From contig NW_004457624.1 in assembly GCF_000203815.1 (NCBI RefSeq), forward strand, positions 1,426,001 to 1,490,000: 64,000 bases of DNA. The letters run 5' to 3'. The translations under genes and the position numbers were made by a program. This DNA is from Cavenderia fasciculata. Taxonomy: Eukaryota > Evosea > Eumycetozoa > Acytosteliales > Cavenderiaceae. Shown here piece by piece: positions 12,153 to 25,093 of this stretch. Position 1 is the first letter of the stretch, and each line of letters starts with the position of its first letter. The notes under the pieces were generated by a model, which was given only the letters and a program-made list of their open reading frames with translations, was not told the DNA's origin and made no database searches.

Positions 12153-12646
12153 ATTCTTTCAAATGCCTGATTAGATGGTTACTAAAAAATTTCGACTTTC
12201 CATTTTTGGAATAAAAATAGAATGGATGTCATGCAGAGTTTTAATTATTTATTTGGTTTGTGTAAAATTTCTTTGGTAAAAGATTATTTTCCTAGAGTTG
12301 TTGGCATTTTATAGATATATTTTTTTGTTTGGAAAGGAAAGAAGGATGGGAAATGATATCAAAACTCTCTTTGTTAAATACCCTCATTTAAACAAAAAAA
12401 TAACTATGGTTGTTCTTAAATTTGGTGGTATTGCAGTTTGATATTTCAGATGCTAGATAAAGACAAAACTTCAGCAACCAGAGGATCTTGAAAATTAATC
12501 TTTTCTGGGTCATCAGAGATGTTGGTGTCTGACATTTCATCATCATCATTTTTTATATATCCTGTCCTCTCACACCAGAAGAACATTTCTTTATTTTGTT
12601 CGTAGAACTTTTTACATTAAATTTATTTGTTGATCAAGTTATAAAC
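12153..12646. other. Intergenic region
   Basis: Divergent spacer upstream of both the ankyrin-like gene and the decayed gene at 12647. It is AT-rich with short T/A tracts. No supported coding or RNA feature. Confidence 0.5.
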
Positions 12647-13978
12647 ATGTCACAAGAAGAATTGATCAAGTTATTAAAAGATAAACACGGTTTCGATAAT
12701 AACAACCACATATTCAATACATTCTGAAAAATGACATTCTTCCCTCCTACATCACAACCCATAACAATTTAGAACTTTTCAATAATGGTTTTGGTTTTAG
12801 TTTAGGTGTCATTCATACTTTAAAAAGTGCATATCCCGATCAAAATAAACAAATACAACAACAACGTAAGTCAAAGTACCGCATTTTATTTATGTTTACT
12901 AATCATCTTCTATTTATATTAGAAAATTATTTAAAAGTTACTAATTATGAAGAAATACAATTACTTGAGGCCTATAGAAGATCAAAATACCAGAGAAATG
13001 ATTCAGGCCCTCCTCCTATGAACTTTGCCCCACCTCAGTCTGTCTATTTAAATGTTTGTGTTAAAAAAACTATATATATTTCTGATTAACTAATATTTGT
13101 TTCCAATTCAAGCGACCAATTTACCACAACTTCTCTAGAGGTTTTTCAAACAATTTCAATACTTTGCCCGAGGAGGGAACCACTATCCTTGGGCTATCAG
13201 CCTTATCAATTCATTAACCCTCCCCCAATCAGTGCCTCATATTACCACTCATTCAACACGCAAACAACCATCCAACCAATTTCGCCAATACAATTATTTT
13301 TTCAACACAATGGAAAACTAACCCCACCACCAACCCAATCCTTTACACTCATCCCACCCATTCCCTCAAATGTTCCTAGAAGATATTTTGACACACTGCC
13401 AAGAGGGTGCAAAAGTGAGAACCATTGGTTTAAAAGTCTGCAAGAGATGTACACAAGGTGCTCAGAATGCAAAGTACAGGAATCCCCTGGGTTTTACCAC
13501 TCAACCTTCAAAACGGATCATCACAGACAACAAACTAACAGCTTCTAAAGCAACCGATTATTATTATGACAGAATGTTGACACATGATTTATCACCAGGG
13601 GTTGTTATTTTTGTTGCAAGTGCTTTCTCAAAAAATAAGGCAAAAAGAATATTGTTCGATGACCTTTCTCCCTTCTCCAACCACATGGTCTTTTTTGTTG
13701 GATCCATCTACGCAAGAAAGAGCGATTCTTCTATCCAACATCATTTCGTTTTGGTTCCTCCTCCTAGATCTTCTCACCTCAATCACTTCCAAAAATACTT
13801 TGAACCTGTACCTCCCAATTTTCCACTTTTTTATTTCAAAAACAATATCCTCTATACATTGTCCTACCCAAAGCATTAGGTAAATGTTGCACTTGTGCAA
13901 GATGTTGATATTTACAATGGCAAATGGGACGAGGTAACATGGGGTTTGCCTTCAAAGGCTAACAATTATCAAAAATAG
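12647..13978 (+). pseudogene. Decayed protein-coding gene, family not recognised (possible SAM-like N-terminus)
   Basis: The segment begins with an ATG frame (MSQEELIKLLKDKHGFDNNN) and continues, in another frame, with ILKNDILPSYITTHNNLELF and FGFSLGVIHTLKSAYPD. This is reminiscent of a small helical SAM-like domain, but I cannot confirm that. A spliced block follows (NYLKVTNYEEIQLLEAYRRS), then a Pro-rich region and a C-terminal part (LSPGVVIFVASAFSKNKAKR). Coding-like text passes between frames at least twice. It runs through an in-frame TAG at 13877-13879 into another 32 codons that end at 13978. This pattern, with preserved amino-acid composition but broken frames, indicates a fairly young pseudogene of a host gene, or several sequence errors. 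Function is unknown. Confidence 0.55.
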
Positions 13979-14135
13979 GTCATCAATAAAACAATTTTAT
14001 TACTAGGAATGAGGTTGGGTTTAAAAATGACGACCGACCATGAGTACTACTATAACTTATTATTTTTTGTGATAGTTTACTGTTGGGCAGCTGTGAAAGT
14101 TATTGAAATAAATAAAGATTATTATTATAGGGTTA

Positions 14136-15137
14136 TTAGAGTGAAGAGGTGACACTTAGGGCAATGCAGAATTGACCGAGCCAGTAGGTGATCATTCCGA
14201 GGTCACCACTACCCAATAGTCGACGGATGGTGGACACTTGGTTGTTCTTGAGCCCGTTGATGGCACGAATGAGGATCATAATGTCAGAGAGGAAAAAGAG
14301 GACGGCTCCAAATGCACCACATAGTGCGTAGAGTGTGGATGGTTTGAACATTGATGATCCAAATAGACCAGATTCGACAACTGTAGATGCAGTGGCAGTG
14401 GCAGTGGCGGCAGCAGCAGCAGCGACTGGATGTGCATGATCCAACAAACTCCAAGCTTCAAACGTCTCGAGAACATTGGAGAGAGCCTTGACAGAGGCAG
14501 TGTAGCACATTGTGACAATGACAGCGATGTAAAAGAACAGTGCTACAATGACAGCCTTGGGAGTGTTGGCGATAAAGAGTGGGGTGATCTTGGTGACAAA
14601 GACATAGACGAAAAAGATATTGACCGTCACCAAAAAGACGACAATGAGTGGTGTAAAAAAGTTGGAGAGGCTTTCAGTCTCGGCGGTAAAGGCCAAGATA
14701 AACGAGAGATGGGCTGTGAGGAAAAAGAGAATACCGTGAACAAAATAGCGGTCAAAGATGAGACAGAGGTCACCAATGGCCGATAAAAAGAGACCGACCG
14801 ACACGTAGATGGCATAGGACGACGGGTTGTGTGGCACGATGAAATGGTACATGGAGTTTACAAAATCGCCAATATCCGCCCTGCCATGGTTGACCGAGCA
14901 CCACAGCAACACGACATATCCCAGAATGAGAACGGGGAATGGTTTGATGAGATGGAATTTAAGGTTTTGTTTTCTTCGTGCAGCCAAGTATCCAACCGCC
15001 GTCAATGTAAACAGCGTGTACATGAGTTTCCACCATAGATCTTTGTGACTATTCAACTCTTCGTTTGTATGTTCATGATATTGTTGAATCATTTCAACTT
15101 TTAATATTTCTGGTTCTTCTTGTGATAGTATATTCAT
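14136..15137 (-). CDS. TMEM86/YhhN family membrane protein (lysoplasmalogenase-like)
   Basis: An intronless frame of 333 residues with about seven to eight hydrophobic segments. Family signatures are GLFLSAIGDLCLIF, then FVHGILFFLTAHLSFILAF and, near the end, FGAVLFFLSDIMILI. These match the YhhN domain of TMEM86A/B, integral ER membrane hydrolases that cleave the vinyl-ether bond of lysoplasmalogens; the conserved Asp residues in GD and SD are the proposed catalytic pair. A hydrophilic N-terminus of ~30 residues precedes the first membrane segment. An Ala/Thr-rich loop (about residues 243-255) is an insertion. Substrate specificity in amoebae cannot be read from sequence. Confidence 0.85.
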   Translation of the reverse strand: MNILSQEEPEILKVEMIQQYHEHTNEELNSHKDLWWKLMYTLFTLTAVGYLAARRKQNLKFHLIKPFPVLILGYVVLLWCSVNHGRADIGDFVNSMYHFIVPHNPSSYAIYVSVGLFLSAIGDLCLIFDRYFVHGILFFLTAHLSFILAFTAETESLSNFFTPLIVVFLVTVNIFFVYVFVTKITPLFIANTPKAVIVALFFYIAVIVTMCYTASVKALSNVLETFEAWSLLDHAHPVAAAAAATATATASTVVESGLFGSSMFKPSTLYALCGAFGAVLFFLSDIMILIRAINGLKNNQVSTIRRLLGSGDLGMITYWLGQFCIALSVTSSL

Positions 15138-15704
15138 TTTTTTTTTAAAATTTATATTTCCAAAAAAGGATTGATATTTTTCTATTGTTTTAAATTAACT
15201 TATTATTATTATTATTACTTATTGCTGTTTGTTTGTTTGTTTGTATGTTTTGTTTTTTTTTCTACAAATAAATAAATAAATTAATTAATTAAAATTGAAT
15301 TGAATTGCAAAAAAAGGCAGAGGAAGGGAATGAATGAGGTTGGATTGTAATTATTATATTTTGTGATTGTTGGAAGGTTGTTTTGTTTTTGAGAAAACTG
15401 GTTGGGGATTCTATAGTGATGATTATCGTAATTAATTATTCTGTCCAACCAATCCAATCTGACAATAATACAAAGATAACGACGCAATCTATCTATCTAT
15501 CTATCTCTATCTATTATTATTATTATTAACTAACAAACTATAGTCGGTTAGGGGTTAAATAAACAAAACTATACCTGTCTCTGTTTTACAATCTATCTTG
15601 AATCTTGACTTAATTAAATATTAAATAAATAAATAAAAATGGTTATAATTATTACTATTACTACTATAGATTGTTGTTGTATGTTGTTAAATTTATTGTT
15701 AACT

Positions 15705-15754
<50 letters not shown>

Positions 15755-16554
15755 GTTTTACTCTACTGCGGTAATGTGGTTGTGTTTTTTTATTCTATTC
15801 CAATCGCAAACCCATACTCTCCTCTCTTCTTGTTTTTGTCGTGTTATTGAACACGGGTGTAAGGTGTGAAAAAGAAGGGGGGGGTGGGTGGGGTGTACTG
15901 TTTAAAACAGTGGTTTAAATAACCTTATTATTAATCTTACCTTTGTTATTATTATTTGTATTTCTTTGGACTGTGTGTATGTACTATGATAGAATAGATT
16001 TGTTATTAGCGTTGTTCTTCTTAATATTATTACGAAACACTTGTTATGATTACTCGTAGCTCTCCTGTCTGCCTATTGTTCAAAGGTAATCAAACCAGGC
16101 CACAGTAGAATAGTTTTTACCATTTCGGGACCGAAGGATCTTTCAATTAATTAAAAAAAATGATAAATTTTATGTAACGCTTGTTTTGGGATACAAAAAA
16201 GCCCCCTAATTCATGTCCTCGGTGTGAGTTTGGAGGCATAAAATCGGCAATGAGAAAAATAAATATCTTGTCCCTAAAAAAAGAAAAGGTAATTATTTGG
16301 TGTACAAAAGGGTATTAAGTGTATTAAACTTTAGACACTGTTTTATTTTTTTTTTGAAAAGGGGATGGTGGGAGAACAAAAATATACAATGATTATAAAC
16401 AATAGATTAGAAGATGAGATGGGTTGGAAATGGATAAACGCGGGATGGACGGTAGAGTATGGTCATGAATGATGCAATCAGGAGTGTTTTAGAGAGGATG
16501 GCCTTTTTTTTTGTTTTTTTTTGGTAAACTATAATATTACTACTTTTCTTCTTC
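15138..16554. other. Intergenic region with long GTT repeat and a G-rich tract
   Basis: It contains TAT/ATT microsatellites near 15190-15290 and 15480-15530. A run of about 15 GTT units lies at 15708-15754; the 76-codon frame over it (15639-15869) is Val-rich low complexity and not a gene. A G-rich tract sits at 15877-15893. No tRNA-like cloverleaf or coding block is seen from 15900 to 16554. Confidence 0.6.
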
Positions 16555-19500
16555 TTAGGAAGTTTTTGAACTTCTTAATCTTGCACTTGAACGTTCTTTG
16601 ATTTGATCGACACAAGAGAAATCGGAACTGATCCATTGGTTGAGATCCAAGTAGTTCTTCCACGAGTTGGAGATGTGTGGTTGAAGAGCAAGAGCCATTT
16701 CCTGGATGGCGGCTTCGAGACGTTGGTGATAACTACTGTCACTGTTGAGACTGCGAATATAGTTGAGAAGAGTGTCGAGGTCACCACAACGCTGTCTCTT
16801 TTCCTCGGGCGTCTTGAATGGACGGTCGAGCGGTAAAGCAATGGCCATACACTGAGTAAAGGTGGGAGGGTCGAGGAAGGTCAGACTCTTGCCGAGCAAT
16901 CTACCCAACTCAAAGTATTGTTCGCGTAGATTCGACTCTTCGGTGGTTTGAATGTCGTCGATTTGTGTCAAAAGGAATCTAATCTTGTCCCACACCAGTG
17001 TACCTACATACTCTTGATTGGGTCTACGATTCTCACGTGAGAATTGGTTCACTATAAACTTGGCAATCTCTGGGAACGACAAAAACGACTTGGATTCAGA
17101 TCGTTGTTTAACTATCTTTGTAACCATTTGATCAACTATTTCTGGTCCATAAAGTTTATACATTACACTTATTTCTAATATTTGAATCTAAAAAAAAAAA
17201 AAAAGAAAAAGAATAAATAACTATTATTATTATTATGATTATTATTCTTTACATACTTGAGGAGAAACTAAAGATATATTTTTTGCAGGCATCATAAATA
17301 ATGTTAGATCACTTGTTGAATAAAAGAATTGAATGATTTTAATATTTCCTAATAAACTTTCTGGATTGGTTTCCTTTTTTGATTCAAAACCTGGTGAATC
17401 TAAAAATATAGTTCTTCTTTGATATTCCCTAAAAATTAAAAAAATAAAGATGGTTAGAGAATAATCTTATGTATTCTATACTTTTCTATTATTACATACT
17501 TTTCTTCATCAGTACCAGTTAAATATTCATCATTAATAAGAATAGATCTAACCAAACCATATTTTGAAATAATATCAGAATATCCACTAAATTGGGCATC
17601 ATATCTCGAAAGTGTATAAGTAGTATCCATATACAAGAAAACATGTCCATATCTTGGATCGCTCATTGGTTCAGTTGTAATTTTTTCATTTAATTGTTCT
17701 TGTGTGAATCTTCTTGGTTTTTCCTAAATCAAAAAAAAAAATAAAAATAAAAGTATATAAATAAAATGATCATTTGTTTCCTCTTCTTCTTTTACTATTC
17801 TATTCTTACATTTCTAGAATTTAATAATTTATCACTAATTTGAGCAAATTGATCTTTTGGTATAGTTTCAACAAGTGTAAAATGAGTATCCAATTGACCA
17901 ATTGCAGATCTCTTTACTTGGATATTAAAGAAATTATTAATAAATGAACTTTTACCTGCTGATGTTGTACCTAAAACAACAACCCTAAAAATAAATTAAA
18001 TTAAAATCAAATTTGTAAATACTTTTTTGTTTCTTTTGTGAATAATATATTATATTATTATTTTCTTTTTTGATTACATACAAAAACTTTTGAAAAGGTA
18101 ATTTCTTTGGTAATAATTCCCATTTTTTCATTAATCTACGAATTAACCAATAGTCTCTTTCAACTACTGAATTGTAAATAAAGTTTTGATCGATAAGAGG
18201 ACTATCATTCAATCCTGGGAGTGTGTTGTTATTAGAGATGGCACTTCCAATTAAATCTGTAAAGGTGGTTTGTTGAACAGTGATTGGTTTGCCAGTCATA
18301 AACACTCTCATGGCAGGATGATTACGAAGTGAAATACTCTTTGAAAGATCTTTCATAAATGAATCCAATTGAAAACATCTTTTAACAACTGCTGTTTGAT
18401 CTGTTTTATCTAAGATATTATTAATAAAGAGTGAGTTTAAATAGTTGGTTTGTTTTAAATTAAATTTCATCATCATTTTACATACTCCAAAATTGAACCA
18501 TTGATTTTTGTGGTAAAGTTGGTACTTTGACATGAAGATTTGAAGGCAATGTGAGTTGTTGATGTAACCATTCAAATTCTTTATATCTTCTTCTGGCCTT
18601 TACCGTAGCAGTACCCTTATCATCTTTAAATTTACCAGTGACCTCATAGTTGACATAGGTCTGTCCATCTTCTTCATTTCTTCTTGGATCTTTAACTTCG
18701 ATATCAAAATACCCAAATTGTTCAAGTCCGTTTCCATTTGTTTCTTCTTCCCAAGATGAATCACCTGCATCTCCAACAGATAACCCCTCATTTATACTAA
18801 CAAAATCTTCATCCATTGATTTCTTTTTCTTTACATTACCATTACCATTACTATTACCATTGTTGTTATTAATAATATTATTATTATGATTACCCCAGGC
18901 TGGATTATTATTAATATTATTACTATGACCACTATTACCAGAGTTTTGTGGCTTTTGCTTATTATTATTAGTGTTTTGATTTGGTTGTACAATTTGTTTT
19001 TGTGGTAAAGGTGGGAATTGGTCCTTTTGATTATTATTAACATTTTGTTGTTGTTGGTGGTGATGACTATTTACATTTAAATCTCCAATATTTGGATATA
19101 AACTTTCAGATGAATGTACATTATTATTATTATTAACAGGCTTTGGTGGTTGTTGATGTTGTTGTTGTTGTTGATGACGTTGGGGTTGTGATTGCTGTGG
19201 TTGTGGTTGTGGTTGTTGTGGAGGTGTAGAAACTTGTAAAGGTGGTTGTTGCTTTACTTGTTGTTGTTGCTGTTGTTGTTGTTGTTGTTGACGGTGTTGA
19301 TGTGGATTTGATTTCTTTAATGATGGATTCTGTTCATAGATTTGAGCTTTGGCTTTTTGATAATAGGTATTGATCTCTCTAATATCTTCTTTGGATTGGA
19401 AAAAGAAAAGAAAATCTTTTCCACTTGATGATATCTTCCAACATGACTGGTCAGAACTAGTACTCATAGATGTTTCTAAAAGTAATATTAAACAAAAATA

Positions 19501-19869
19501 TTAATTAGTTAAACTTTTAATATTATTTTAATATTATTTTAATATTTATAGCACGTACGATAAATTTGTAATATTTCGATAACTACATCCTGAGCTGAAT
19601 CATTGTTACCACTGATCCAAACCACTCTTTTACTAGTCACATAGATGGTACCGATAATCAAGGTGTGCATAATACTCTCCTTGGTGAATTGAACCACCTC
19701 ACCTGGTTTCAACCATTTTCTAGGTTGCTTGGCGGTACCAGGTTGTTGTTCGTCGCTACTGTCATCACTACCGTAGTCATCGATGACGCTATTACGGTGT
19801 CTATCAAACTCGTCTTCATCATCATCATCATCGTCATCTTGTTCTTGATCGTCATCGTTGCCAATATAG

Positions 19870-19914
<45 letters not shown>

Positions 19915-20222
19915 CTACCATTCTTTGGTGGAGATGTCAATTTAGTTGTATGATGATAGGGTGATGAAGTAGACGAAGAAGAAGAAGAGGTCGCGGTCGC
20001 AGTAGTAGTAGTAGTTGTTGTTGTAGTACTTGGGATGTCATCGACACTCGACATCATAAGATTACCATTATTATTACTGTGTGATGGTGTTGGAGGAGAC
20101 ATAGTACTGCTACTTCCACTCCTATTGTTACTGTTCTCAGCCTCTAATACTTTATTTGGAGTCGTCCATACTTCGTCGTCAACATCATCATCTTCGCTAT
20201 ATCCAATATGAGGATTTAACAT
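16555..20222 (-). CDS. GRAM/PH-like, PX and dynamin-type GTPase multidomain protein
   Basis: Seven minus-strand exons (19559-20222, 18486-19475, 18082-18409, 17810-17984, 17500-17723, 17257-17428, 16555-17187) sum exactly to 1061 residues. Residues about 165-265 resemble a GRAM/PH-like fold (WLKPGEVVQFTKES, GTIYVTSKRVVWIS, then SSGKDFLFFFQSKEDI). A long Gln/Asn linker precedes a PX domain at about 475-610 (FGYFDIEVKDPRR, RRRYKEFEWLHQQL, LRNHPAMRVFMTG), a phosphoinositide-binding module. A P-loop follows at about 664-674 (VVLGTTSAGKSSF) with a G3-like motif at about 800 (IFLDSPGFE), as in dynamin-like membrane GTPases. The C-terminal ~230 residues are helical with no domain I recognise. A role in endosomal or phagosomal membrane handling is inferred from PX plus GTPase only. 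Confidence 0.85.
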
Positions 20223-21470
20223 TGCTAGCTATTATTATATTATATTACTCTAGAGTAAGTATGTGTTGAGAGTTTACTTATTATTATTACTTTGTCACTA
20301 ATTGTAGGTTATAAATAATATTATATATTGTTCTTCTTCTTCTTATTGTGAATGTGTATTATGATATATATACAAAATATGGTAATTTTTAATTAAATTT
20401 ATAAAAAGGAAAGAATGCTCTACACCCACCCTTCCTTGTCAGACCATAGTGTTATTTTATTAATTAATTATTATTAATTTTTTTTTTAATTATTCAAAAA
20501 TGGATTTACCCTTTTTATTATCATTTTTTCAAGACTCTGAGAATACCAAGATCTTCAACCTACTTCTTGACTTGAACAGAGAGTAGAGCGAGACTGACGA
20601 ATGGAATATGGGTTGAGTTGGGTTTATTAATATTTTCTATTTTATTTATTTTGTTTGATTGGTCAATCGATTTATAACATACAGTATAAACTTTACTTTC
20701 AATTATTGTGATAAAAGATTAATCTTATGATGATTATAAATATATATTTATATGTTAAGATCTTTGGAAGACCGCGAAAATGATATCATTGTCATGCCCA
20801 ACCGCCAGAGCTCTGGATAGTATCTGGCAGAGTGAAAGGTTGTGTGATGAAAAAAAAATCTTTGTTTTTTTATTTTTTTTTTTGTCTGCTTGTCCCTCCT
20901 CCCCTTGTAATCACACTCAAAGAAAGAGAGAGGAAGATCATCTCTCTGCATTCTCTACAACCAGCAGCAGCAACAAGATAAGATTATTTGAACAATCTTC
21001 TTTATCGCCGTCTATAGCAACAGGTAGATAACAAGGTATAGAAGTAGTAGAAGAAGCATCGCGAGAGATCTATCAATAATAATTCAACCAACATATCATC
21101 ATCTGACAAATCCCCAAAAAAGCTGCAAAGGATTTGAGAGAGAGTGCATTAACAAGATATATTCGTTGTTGTTATAGTATAGTATAGAGTATAGAGTATA
21201 AATATATACATCAACTTGATATACATATATATATACTTCAACGGATACAGAGTACTAGAGCAGTAGTTGTAGAATATAACATCATTAGAAAAAAAAAAAA
21301 GTGTAGTAATAGTAAAAGCAAAAGTAGACAAGATAGAAAGAAAAAACATATATCTTTTATCTCTATCAACAATCAATCAACAAAAAAGTGTAATAATAGT
21401 ATAATAATAATCAAACAAACAAACAAGATAACAGAATAATACAAACAAACAAACAAAACAAAACAAAGAC
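20223..21470. other. Divergent intergenic region
   Basis: Spacer between the PX-GTPase gene (minus) and the Kelch-RasGEF gene (plus). AT-rich with T tracts at 20480-20500 and 20860-20885, TATAG/GAGTATA repeats near 21175-21200, and a CAAACAAACAAA leader immediately before the 21471 start. Short frames here lack recognisable content. Confidence 0.5.
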
Positions 21471-24400
21471 ATGTCATCTTTATTTCATAAAAAGGAGGAT
21501 AAAGACAAATCGTCTGCTTCCAAGAGTTCGGTCATGTCAAAGTTACCAGTACCACCTCCACCCATTGTAAAGTTACCAAATTCACCATCAACCTCGTCAC
21601 AATCACTGTCGAGCTCGTCGTCGAGCATCAACGTCGCCAAGAATACTGGCGGTGCATCGTCTTCAGGCAACTTCTCGACCACGGGTGCGTCTTCACCAAC
21701 AACCTCGGCGTCGTCACCCGTACTTGGACAACCATCACTACAGGGTAGCACATCCACCACCAACACATCATTGAGTAGCAGTATGACAGGTATCAGTCAC
21801 CACAACAGCAGCAGCAGCAGCAATAAACCAGTTGAAGAGATAAAAAAGAATAGTCTTGGTGGATCGGGCGGAATGAAAGGATCAGGTAGCCCATACAGTA
21901 GAGCTAGTACAATCCTATCCAACCACAGCAACAATAGTGATAGTTCCCCTCCATCATCTCTCTTTTCGACATCATCATCACCAACCAACGAGTCACTCGT
22001 TTATCAAGATAACGATTCATCAATGGATCCAAATACAAAGATGGGTAGTATGTATACAGATACGTCGACCACTGCAGACAGATAACAATAACACCAAAAA
22101 TCAACACATTATTTTACTCACTCCTTTTTCTTCTTAGATTTTATTGGAGGACTTAAAGTTACAACTGGAGGAGAACAACCTCGATCGGGTCACTCTGCCT
22201 CTTTATACGAAGACACCTTTTATGTATTTGGTGGTGAAGGCATTGATAATAATCCAACAAACGATTTCTTTTCTTTTAATTTTTGTATGTACCAAAAAAA
22301 AAAAAAAAAAGAAAAAGGAAATAGATAGATATTTATCAATTAATTCTCTTACTAATTGCTACTTGATTTTTTTTAGCAACAAAAACATGGGCATCGATTA
22401 GTAATTCAAATGGACCATCTCCAAGATCATACCATAGTTCTTTAATTTATAATAACGCTTTGTATATTTTTGGTGGTGAGGGAGGTAATTCTTCAAAGAA
22501 TGATTTATTTGTATATTCTTTTGGTAAGTTTGAGAACATGTTGTAAAGAAGTCCTTTCGGTTCGTTATTAATTGATTGTTTTTATTTTATTTTTATTAGA
22601 TACACAATTATGGTCAGAGATTAATGTATCTGATACTAATAGACCACCAGCAAGATGTGGTCATAGTGCAGTAATTGATGGACAAACAATGGTAATTTTT
22701 GGTGGTATTTCAGGCAACAAACCAACCAACGAAGTATATGCTTTCAGTTTCGAAACAAAGACCTGGAGTGTAGTTTCTACAACAAATACACCAACAGCAA
22801 GAGCATTCCATACAGTCTCTGTACACAAAGGAATCATGTATACAATAGGTGGTCAAGACACTAGTACCAATGCACTCGATGATATTCACTGCCTCACTCT
22901 TGCCACCAAGGAATGGAGACCTTTCCAAGTGGTCGAGGGTTCACCATTCCCAGCTAGATCACATCACTCTGCCACTTTACTTCAAGATTCAATCATTGTT
23001 ACTGGTGGTGCTTCAGTTAAACCACATTCAACTTTGGATGTTTATGAATTAGATTTATGTATGTGACAAAAGAAAGAATAATAGGGGAGAATTCTATTTT
23101 TTTTTGCTTACCTTTTTTTATTTTATTTATTTTCTATTTAGATCAAAAGAAATGGTTTAAAATTCAAACTACATCACAAGGAGCAAATAGAATTAGTCAT
23201 ACTTCAATACTTAAAGGATTATCATTATTCTTGTATGGTGGATCACAAGATACATCATTGGATTATTTCTCTTTTGGTAAAAATGATGAATTTGAAGATT
23301 TAATTCAAGAAGAAGGTAATGATCACAAATGATATGACTAAACATATTTATGGATATTAATTTTTAATATTGTTGTTTTTTTTTTTGTAGATGGAGAAGT
23401 ATCAAGATTACAAAATATTCCAAAAGCATTCTGGGAATCAACATTGATGAAGAAACATCCAGAGATTTTAGATTTAAGAGAAAGAACTCAACTATTGACA
23501 GGAGTAAAGTCGTATGGAAAGTCATTGGCATCACCATCGTTTACGGAAAACAAGACAGCAGTTTCACATCAATTTGTATTGCAATTGATTATGGAGTATT
23601 TGGAGAGGCATAGACAATACCACAAGACGATTCAAGTGATTGAAAAAGAGTCTGGTGTGGTACATCAAATGACCGAGTCGGGCGAGTCGCGTCTCGTCAC
23701 GATTCTTCGTCTCGTCAAGCCACGTCTCCGCTCCAAGTATGTGCTCGACCAAGACTTGCACATATTCCCCAAGCAAGAGGCATTTGACGAAGAGGTACAA
23801 GTAGTCGACAACTTGTACCGTCGTGTCGAATCAGAAGAGGATGCAAATGTATGGGACGAGCCTGAAGACGGCCCCAAGAACATCAGAAAGACCGAAGGTG
23901 AGAATGGCAAGGTGTTGATCAAGTCTGCCACGCTCAACAAGCTCATCCAGTACTTGGCACCCGAAAAGGAAAAGGCACACGATCTCTTCTTTATGAAGTC
24001 GTTCTTGTACACACATCAGAGTTTTACCAGCTCTGAGAACCTACTCAAAAAGTTGATTCAGCGTTATCAAGGTCCATTGTCGGCCGCCGACAAGCAGCGA
24101 CTCGAGGCACTCGACCCCATCAAGAAGCGTGTGTGCGATGTCATCAAGTTCTGGATCGACAAGTGTCCGTGGGACTTTAAGACTGGTCCCAACGCCGACA
24201 AGCTCGTTGCATCGCTCAACAACTTTATCGACGGTGCCCTTACAAGAGATGGTAACGCATCGGTCAAGAACTTGCGTCGTATCTTGGCACAGGCACGTAC
24301 CGCCGAGACTTCGCAGTCCTCGATGGTCTACAGTACCAATCCACCCGAACCCAAGGTACCCAAGAACATTTTCTCGCCACAGTTGACGCTCTCACACATT

Positions 24401-25093
24401 GACGAGCTCGAGATTGCCCGTCAACTGACACTCATCGAATACAAGATATTCCGCAACATCCCACCCCCCGAGTTTTTGGTGCGTGTCACCCCATTTGGTG
24501 AGTTCCAGTACTCGATGGCCACTGCCCCCAACCTCATCCTGTTTTTGAACCGTTCGAGCGATGTTTCCAAGTGGGTTGCCTACACGATCCTCTCGCAAGA
24601 CCAGAAAAAGTCGCGTGCCAAGATGATCGACAAGTACGTCAAGATCATGGAGTGTCTGCGCACGCTCAACAACTTCCAAACCCTGTATTCTATCTACCTC
24701 GGACTACAAAACTCGGCCGTACAGTCTGTGCACGACATCTTTTCAGTGCGTGCCAAGGAAGTTCTAATGGAACACGAGTCACTCTTTTCCAAGGGTGAAA
24801 ACTACAGAAACTACAGAGAAGTCTTGTCCAAGTCGTCTTTGCCTTGCATACCACTCGTTCACGTCATCCAAGAAGACATTGCCTTTATCGAAAAGGAGCA
24901 GCCCGGCATGACCAATGTCCTCATCAACTTTGTCAAACGTCAAAACCTCTACAATATCATCTCCAAGGCCGAAGCCTATCAAGTTCACTCTTACAATTTA
25001 CAACCAGTCCATCAAGTATCCACATTTATCAACAAGTTACCAAGAATTAACGATCTTGATTTAGTTGAACTTTCAAAAAAGGAATTGATCTAA
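21471..25093 (+). CDS. Kelch-LisH-RasGEF protein (Ras guanine nucleotide exchange factor)
   Basis: Six exons (21471-22047, 22138-22284, 22377-22523, 22600-23058, 23142-23315, 23391-25093) give 1068 residues. The N-terminal ~190 residues are Ser/Thr/Pro-rich. Residues about 195-495 form Kelch repeats (SGHSASLYEDTFYVFGGEG, SGNKPTNEVYAF, SHHSATLLQDSIIVTGG). A LisH-like helix pair lies at about 562-590 (FVLQLIMEYLERHRQYHKT). The RasGEF_N module follows (about 660-770), then the catalytic Cdc25 domain from about 833 (DELEIARQLTLIEYKIF, ending VHQVSTFINKLPRIND). Dictyostelids have many Ras GEFs with unusual partners; D. discoideum GefF has Kelch repeats and may be the counterpart, but I cannot verify orthology. 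It would activate a Ras-type GTPase in chemotaxis, macropinocytosis or development. The catalytic exon is strongly C-ending in its codons. Confidence 0.93.

Noticed and set aside
15639-15869. 76-codon Val-rich frame
   Set aside because: It consists mostly of a GTT microsatellite.
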